A stretch of 38,113 nt of DNA from Chloroflexota bacterium (GTDB taxonomy: Bacteria > Chloroflexota > Anaerolineae > Anaerolineales > Anaerolineaceae), in assembly GCA_012797215.1 (NCBI GenBank), contig JAAZPN010000273.1, forward strand, positions 1-38,113. The letters run 5' to 3'. A model generated the notes under the pieces. That model saw nothing but the letters and a program-made list of their open reading frames with translations, was not told where the DNA came from and made no database searches. This document shows positions 33,437 through 38,113 of the stretch, one piece after another. A program made the position numbers and the translations under genes. Numbering within the stretch: the first letter of the stretch is position 1; every line of letters begins with the position of its first letter.

Positions 33437-34264
33437 CTAACCTTTTACCGCGCCGCCAAGCATGCCGCGGATAAAGAAGCGCTGGAAGAGAATATACACG
33501 ATGACGGTTGGAACAGCCACTATCAGCGCGCCAGCCGCGAGCAAGGGGATATTGGCAGTGTATTTCCCCTGGAAGAAGGCCAGCCCTACCGGCAGCGTGC
33601 GCATGGTTTCATCCTGAACAAGCACAAGCGCGAGTAAGAATTCATTCCAGGTCCACATGAAAATGAGGACTACCAAGGTTGTAACCGAGGGTTTAGCCAG
33701 CGGCCAAAGAACGCGCCAAAGCGTTTGCCAGCGGCTGCAGCCGTCCATGGCGGCCGCGTCCACAAGGTCGCGTGGCGCGTTTTCAAAAAAAGACGTCATC
33801 CACAAGCTGCCAAAAGAAACACTCAACCCAATCTGCGGCAGGATTAAAGCCCAATAGCTATCACGCAGGTTTAACAAGTCCAGAAAGTGATAGAGCGGAA
33901 TAATGACTGCTTCGAATGGAACCATGTAGCCCAGCAGGATGAGCGGAAAGAGCCATTTCTTTCCAGGAAGGGGCAGCAGTCCAAAAGCGTAACCTGTTAG
34001 TAAAGAAAGAAACACGCTGGCAGCCACAACGGCGACCGAAACAATCACGCTGTTCTTGAAAAAAATGTTGAAGCGGCCGGTGAACCACGCTTGTCTGAAA
34101 TTATCCAGGTTCCAGGTCTGCGGAAGACTGAAGGGTCCCTGGATAAGCTGAGTGTCGGTCTTAAAAGCCCCCAGGAGCAGACCCGCTATTGGTAATAACA
34201 CGAGCAAAGCAAAAAAACTGAGCAGAAGATAACGAGGAACAAGCTGGCCTTTTCTACTGTTCAT
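33437..34264 (-). CDS. Carbohydrate ABC importer permease, MalG-like
   Basis: A 275-residue inner-membrane permease with about six membrane helices. The EAA loop that contacts the ATPase reads DAAAMDGCSRWQTLWRVLWP, typical of the CUT1 family MalG subunit, and the protein ends in FIRGMLGGAVKG, a usual MalG tail. Its ATG overlaps the stop of the MalF-like gene by 4 nt (coupled translation). The importer is a binding-protein-dependent uptake system for an oligosaccharide or glycerol-phosphate-like sugar; substrate unknown. Confidence 0.92.
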   Translation of the reverse strand: MNSRKGQLVPRYLLLSFFALLVLLPIAGLLLGAFKTDTQLIQGPFSLPQTWNLDNFRQAWFTGRFNIFFKNSVIVSVAVVAASVFLSLLTGYAFGLLPLPGKKWLFPLILLGYMVPFEAVIIPLYHFLDLLNLRDSYWALILPQIGLSVSFGSLWMTSFFENAPRDLVDAAAMDGCSRWQTLWRVLWPLAKPSVTTLVVLIFMWTWNEFLLALVLVQDETMRTLPVGLAFFQGKYTANIPLLAAGALIVAVPTVIVYILFQRFFIRGMLGGAVKG

Positions 34265-35163
34265 GCGCTGTTTTCCTCGTTTCCGGTTTGGAATCGGCGA
34301 ATAAGCAGAGAAATTCCCAGGATAATAAGCATGAGAATTGTTGCGATTGCGGACGCATACCCGATACGGTTTTGTTGAAAAGCAGATCGGTAAATCAGAA
34401 AGCCGACCACCAGGGTCGCGTTGCCGGGCCCTCCGCGCGTGGTGACGTAAACGAGGTCAAAAACCCTCAGCGCGGCAATGATAGTAGTCACCAAAGCCAC
34501 GCCAATTTCTGCGCGAAGGCCGGGAATGGTGACATGCACGAACTGCTGAAACGCGTTCGCTCCGTCCAGGCTGGAAGCTTCGTAGTACTCCTCTGAAATG
34601 TGCTGCATGCCTGCCAAAAAGAGAATCATGCAAAATCCGTACTGCACCCAGGTGCCAATGGAACCTACCGCAGGAAGCGCGAGCGCAAAATCACCCAGCC
34701 AGGCTCTGGTAAGACTGCTCAACCCCACCGAGTTCAGGAGGATATTTAGTGGGCCGAATTGGGGGTTAAAAATCCAGCGCCAAATCACGCCTACAACCAC
34801 CATGCTGATGACCTGGGGCAGAAAAAGCACGGTACGGAAAAACGTCATGCCGGGTAGAGCCTTGCGTGTCAGCAGCGAGGCAAGCAGCAGCCCAAGCAGT
34901 ACTGGCAAGATGCAGAAAAATAAAATAAAAATCAGGTTGTGAAGAAAGGCGTCTGCGAATTGGGCATCAGAAAACACCGTACGGTAATTTTCCAGGCCGA
35001 CCCAATCCCGCTGCGCGCTAAAACCGTTCCACGCAAAAAAGCTGGTTCTGACCGTTTCGAGGATTGGGTAAAAGATAAAACCAATGTAGATCACAAAACC
35101 AGGCAGCAGGTAGAGCCACCCTTTCCATTTATTTTCGCCTGGGTATGCCTGGTTTGATCGCAT
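34261..35163 (-). CDS. Carbohydrate ABC importer permease, MalF-like
   Basis: A 300-residue permease beginning with a polar stretch then LYLLPGFVIYIGFIFYPI, the usual CUT1 MalF/UgpA-like opening. The EAA loop is EASSLDGANAFQQFVHVTIP. About six membrane helices are seen. The ATG lacks a good ribosome-binding site and lies just beyond a strong hairpin, which suggests lower expression than the binding protein gene before it. It pairs with the MalG-like protein to form the membrane channel. Confidence 0.92.
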   Translation of the reverse strand: MRSNQAYPGENKWKGWLYLLPGFVIYIGFIFYPILETVRTSFFAWNGFSAQRDWVGLENYRTVFSDAQFADAFLHNLIFILFFCILPVLLGLLLASLLTRKALPGMTFFRTVLFLPQVISMVVVGVIWRWIFNPQFGPLNILLNSVGLSSLTRAWLGDFALALPAVGSIGTWVQYGFCMILFLAGMQHISEEYYEASSLDGANAFQQFVHVTIPGLRAEIGVALVTTIIAALRVFDLVYVTTRGGPGNATLVVGFLIYRSAFQQNRIGYASAIATILMLIILGISLLIRRFQTGNEENSA

Positions 35164-35170
35164 TGCGTTG

Positions 35171-35206
35171 AAAAGACAGCCGGCGCTTGTTTGGAGCGCC
35201 GGCTGT
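35171..35206 (-). terminator. Intra-operon attenuator hairpin between binding protein and permease genes
   Basis: A perfect 12-bp GC-rich stem (35176-35187 with 35195-35206, 7-nt loop) is followed on the minus strand by CTTTTC. It occupies the 54-nt gap between the two genes. Such partial terminators commonly allow much more binding protein than permease to be made; it may also protect the mRNA 3' end. Confidence 0.8.
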
Positions 35207-35217
35207 GAGGAGAGAAA

Positions 35218-36540
35218 TTATTTACTTAGGTAGGTCTCATAGTCTTTTTGGACGGCTGAGACGAAGTCTTCAGGCGTGCTGATGCTGCCGAGCAATTTCT
35301 GCAATTCAGCCACCAGTGTGTCATAAAAAGTAGGGGTAGCCCAGTCAATATAGTGACCGACGGCGTTGCCCTTGTTGATGGCGTCCCAGGCGCGCAAGGT
35401 GTCGCCAAAGAGATTGTCCGTCTTGATATCCGCGCCCTCAGGCAGCGCCATGGCGGGGAGCATGCCGGCATTCGCCCAGAGTTCGGCAGCGCGCGGGCTG
35501 ATCATCCAGTTGAGGTACTCCGCGGCAAGGTCAGCTTTGGTTGTCGTGGCTCTGATCGCGAACGGGATACCGACACCACCAATAGCCAGCGCGGTTTTTC
35601 CTTCGAAGGGCGGCATCAGGAAGAAACCAAACTCCTGATCAGTATCGTTCACCAGTTCGCCAGCCAGCCAGGAACCGGTGATGGTCATCGCGCCGCTGCC
35701 TGCTTTGAATAGCGCGTTGCTGTCGTCGTAGCCGATGCCTGGATAGCCTTCGGAGAAGTAACCGGCTTTAGCCCACTGCTGGAGGATGGCCGCGGCCTTG
35801 GTGTTCTCATCAGTTTTGAAGCTGACATTATTCACGCCGTAGGTCAGGTTATTGATGTAATCCAGGCTTACGAGCAGATGCTGAATTGCGCTAAATTCAT
35901 GGATGGCGTTCCAGCCGTCCAGGCTGCCAAAGGAAATGGGAGTTTCCCCGCTTTCCTTAATCTTAGCGAGCAGTGTTTCAAACTCCTCAAAAGTTTGCGG
36001 AACTTGCCAGCCATTCTTTTTGAATAGGGTTTTGTTGTAATACACCCCAACCACTTCAGCGGTCGGGCTTACGCCGTAGAGGTTGCCCTGACCAAAGGTC
36101 TTGCCATCGGCGGTAAAACTGTTGCGGCTGGCGACTGAGGTGGAGAAAACCGAACCCCAATTGTATTTGGCGAGGTAAGCATCAAGCGGCAGCAGCAGAC
36201 CCGCTTCTACCATCGCGCCCATATCGCTGCGTCCTTGATTCACCTGGGCAACGTCCGGGCCATTGGCTTCCGTCAGAGCGAGCTTGAGGGTCACTTTTAG
36301 GTCGTCGAGAGTTTTGACCACGCGTTCGATCTTGACGCCCGGGTGAGCGGCCTCGAATTCCGCGTTGAGCGTATCCATCACCTGGCTTTCAACGTCGCGG
36401 TAAAACTGATCCCATACAACCAGCGTGGTTACTTCCGTTACAGGCGCCTCGTTCTCAGCGGGTTTTTTGATGCTTTGGCAGGCACCCAGGATCAAGGCGA
36501 GTACCAAAATAATCGATATGGTTAAGCGCGTTCTTTTCAT
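35218..36540 (-). CDS. Sugar ABC importer substrate-binding lipoprotein
   Basis: A 440-residue family 1 solute-binding protein. The N-terminus is a lipoprotein signal with lipobox LGAC (Cys 21). The mature part opens TTLVVWDQFYRDVESQ and contains AHPGVKIERV, VAQVNQGRSDMGAMVEAGLL and the hinge-region MTITGSWLAG typical of CUT1 sugar-binding proteins. It is anchored outside the membrane and delivers a sugar to the MalF/MalG permeases. ATG 36540 with AAAGGAG directly upstream is chosen over an upstream in-frame start at 36573. No ATP-binding subunit follows, so a shared MsmX-type ATPase encoded elsewhere is inferred. Confidence 0.93.
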   Translation of the reverse strand: MKRTRLTISIILVLALILGACQSIKKPAENEAPVTEVTTLVVWDQFYRDVESQVMDTLNAEFEAAHPGVKIERVVKTLDDLKVTLKLALTEANGPDVAQVNQGRSDMGAMVEAGLLLPLDAYLAKYNWGSVFSTSVASRNSFTADGKTFGQGNLYGVSPTAEVVGVYYNKTLFKKNGWQVPQTFEEFETLLAKIKESGETPISFGSLDGWNAIHEFSAIQHLLVSLDYINNLTYGVNNVSFKTDENTKAAAILQQWAKAGYFSEGYPGIGYDDSNALFKAGSGAMTITGSWLAGELVNDTDQEFGFFLMPPFEGKTALAIGGVGIPFAIRATTTKADLAAEYLNWMISPRAAELWANAGMLPAMALPEGADIKTDNLFGDTLRAWDAINKGNAVGHYIDWATPTFYDTLVAELQKLLGSISTPEDFVSAVQKDYETYLSK

Positions 36541-36574
36541 ACTGCTCCTTTGTGACATTAAAAAAGTTAGCAAA

Positions 36575-36580
36575 ATTATA
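36575..36580 (-). promoter_or_regulatory. -10 box of the ABC importer operon
   Basis: TATAAT on the minus strand lies 34 nt before the binding-protein ATG, giving a leader of about 28 nt that includes AAAGGAG. The -35 region is poor, which would suit activator control. Confidence 0.5.
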
Positions 36581-36905
36581 CCTTACATGAACTGCGCCAA
36601 TCTCTTCCCTTAGAGAGAAATAATGGAAAATCTAAGATGTTCTGCAAAAACCAGGCGGATAATAAGCACCTTTTGGGGATTGGCTCCCAGCTTGTTGATA
36701 TAATGAGATCAAGCAAATTGATTGCAGTCAAAAACTTTGCTTGTGATTTTTGGAAAGAGCGATGACTTGATGAGAGTACGGCTCCGCACTAATTATTTGA
36801 TGTATGACAATATTCCCCTTCAGTTTATGGATGCCTGGGTAATCTGACTGGACGTTGTGCCAGTTTTTCTATTTTTCTTTGCCAAAAATAGTTACAAAGG
36901 AGAGA
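36581..36905. other. Intergenic region with structured leader upstream of glpX
   Basis: TATAAT at 36699-36704 could start a glpX transcript with a leader near 195 nt. That leader contains CAAAGC-type pairing: CAAGCAAA (36710-36717) with TTTGCTTG (36736-36743), followed by TGATTTTT. A second site just before the ribosome-binding sequence has ACTGG/CCAGT (36847-36864) followed by five T, and an overlapping-side hairpin CTATTTTT/AAAAATAG (36869-36891). The arrangement suggests attenuation. I do not recognise a known riboswitch and see no gene. Confidence 0.4.
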
Positions 36906-37934
36906 ATGGTGGAAATAAAAGAAGCAAGTTCTTTGCGGGACGCGTTCGCGCATTTATCCTGGCAGTTGTTGATGGTAACGGAGAACGCTGCGATTGCTGC
37001 CGCGCGGTCTGCTGGGAAAGGGGATAAAAACCTGGCGGACAAAGCTGCGGTAGATGCAATGCGGGATACGCTGGATAAGATGAGCGGATTTTCGTCACAT
37101 ATCAAGATTGGGGAAGGAGAACGCGACGATGCACCAATGCTGTTCATAGGCGAGCGGCTTGGCAGCGGGGATATCGAAATTGATATAGCCGTGGATCCAT
37201 TGGAAAATACCAACGCCACTGCTGACCTGAAGCCCGGCGCGGTGTGCGTTTTGGCAGCTTCTTCCAGGGGTGGGCTCATTGAGGGCTCAGATACTTACCT
37301 GGACAAATTATGTGTTGGACGAGAAGCCGCGCCTGTGGTCGATATCCGCTTGGCGCCAGAGGAGAACGTACGTAGGATTGCTGAAGCTTTGCGCCGCAAG
37401 GATTACGCTGAAATAACTGTGACCGTGTTGGACCGTCCACGCAACGAGGAACTTATCCAGCGCCTTCGGTCGACTGGCGCGCGTGTAAATCTTATCGCTG
37501 ATGGAGACCTGATGCCATGCATCTTTACGTGTTTTAAAGGCGCTGGCGTGCACGCGGTCATGGGCATCGGCGCGGCGCCGGAAGGCGTAATTTCTGCCGC
37601 GGCGATCAAACTGCTGGGCGGCGGCATGCAGGCAATCTTTAAGCCCAAGGACGAAGCTGACCGCCAGCGATTGACGCGTATGGGAATCAAATTGGACCAG
37701 GTTTACACAGCGGAAACCCTTGCTCCTGGAGAAAATCTCATTTTTTGTGCCACTGCGGTCACGCCGATTCTCACAACTACCAAGGCAGTCCTGGAAGGCG
37801 TAAGCTTCTTCCCCGGCGGCGCAAAAACCCACAGCCTGGTCGTCTCGAACACCTTTATGAATTTTGTTCCGACCACCCACGTGCTTGACTGCGAAAGCTT
37901 CACGAGAGAAAAGAGCGAATTCCGATTATGGTAG
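36906..37934 (+). CDS. glpX: Class II fructose-1,6-bisphosphatase (GlpX family)
   Basis: A protein of about 342 residues. Family landmarks include TENAAIAAARSAGKGDKNLADKAAVDAM (split between residues 25-52), KIGEGERDDAPMLFIGE at 67-83, DIAVDPLENT at 93-102, LIADGDL and GIGAAPEGVISAAA. It removes the 1-phosphate of fructose 1,6-bisphosphate for gluconeogenesis, possibly with sedoheptulose bisphosphatase activity. ATG 36906 with AAAGGAGAG is preferred to an in-frame ATG at 36855 that would read through a U-rich hairpin. The usual metal/phosphate motif D-P-x-E-G-T appears here as D-P-L-E-N-T, a notable change. Confidence 0.92.
   Translation: MVEIKEASSLRDAFAHLSWQLLMVTENAAIAAARSAGKGDKNLADKAAVDAMRDTLDKMSGFSSHIKIGEGERDDAPMLFIGERLGSGDIEIDIAVDPLENTNATADLKPGAVCVLAASSRGGLIEGSDTYLDKLCVGREAAPVVDIRLAPEENVRRIAEALRRKDYAEITVTVLDRPRNEELIQRLRSTGARVNLIADGDLMPCIFTCFKGAGVHAVMGIGAAPEGVISAAAIKLLGGGMQAIFKPKDEADRQRLTRMGIKLDQVYTAETLAPGENLIFCATAVTPILTTTKAVLEGVSFFPGGAKTHSLVVSNTFMNFVPTTHVLDCESFTREKSEFRLW

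Positions 37935-38113
<179 letters not shown>

Overview
The window looks like chromosomal core and near-core DNA from a fermentative anaerobe. The best guess is a Chloroflexota (Anaerolineae-like) bacterium, inferred from family-level resemblance and gene content: a two-subunit 2-oxoacid:ferredoxin oxidoreductase, an ADP-forming acyl-CoA synthetase, an archaeal-type phosphoglycerate mutase, a zinc-ribbon/LysM protein with Thr/Pro linkers, and a PgpH/YbeY/YqeY/DUF1385 block. No phylogeny was run. Base composition is even (G+C near half by eye) and there is no sign of a phage, IS element, integrase, CRISPR array, tRNA or rRNA. TGA is an ordinary stop codon here (for example at the ends of hemW and of the aminotransferase at 17345-18703).

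Layout. 1-1426 (-): truncated ABC exporter. 1627-5299 (+): an FCD/GntR regulator behind a consensus promoter bracketed by two identical palindromic operators, then korA-korB with overlapping genes. 5435-6430 (-): an isolated FrlB-like SIS-domain sugar-phosphate enzyme. 6796-17246 (-): a tightly packed run of ten genes, in transcription order M20 peptidase, DUF1385 protein, ComEA-like protein, YqeY, PgpH, YbeY, a two-TM coiled-coil protein, argF, rocD, pyk. 17345-19638 (+): class III aminotransferase and thioredoxin reductase. 19652-20803 (-) and 20893-22068 (+): a LysM protein diverging from hemW. 22069-26076 (-): Tat-exported L,D-transpeptidase, HAD-IIA phosphatase and ADP-forming acyl-CoA synthetase. 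26487-28688 (+): beta-hydroxyacid dehydrogenase and apgM. 28749-30643: nitrilase-family amidohydrolase diverging from an AmrS-type radical SAM enzyme. 30635-33356 (-): hutH, a cyclophilin and a peroxiredoxin-like gene with an in-frame TGA. 33437-36540 (-): sugar ABC importer without an ATPase. 36906-38113 (+): class II fructose-1,6-bisphosphatase and the start of gmd.

The most notable item is the gene at 32880-33356. It has a strong ribosome-binding site and an uninterrupted thioredoxin-fold reading frame except for one TGA, which falls on the first position of the expected C-x-x-C redox motif (giving U-P-F-C). About 18 nt downstream begins a 7-bp hairpin with an AGUU loop that fits the bacterial SECIS consensus. 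It reads as a selenocysteine-containing peroxiredoxin-like protein that routine gene calling would truncate.

Metabolically the genes fit amino-acid and sugar fermentation. OFOR makes acyl-CoA and reduced ferredoxin, and the ADP-forming acyl-CoA synthetase can recover ATP from acyl-CoA. HutH, RocD, ArgF and the M20 peptidase point to peptide and amino-acid use. Pyk, ApgM and GlpX serve glycolysis and gluconeogenesis, and the ABC importer and FrlB-like enzyme feed in sugars or sugar adducts.
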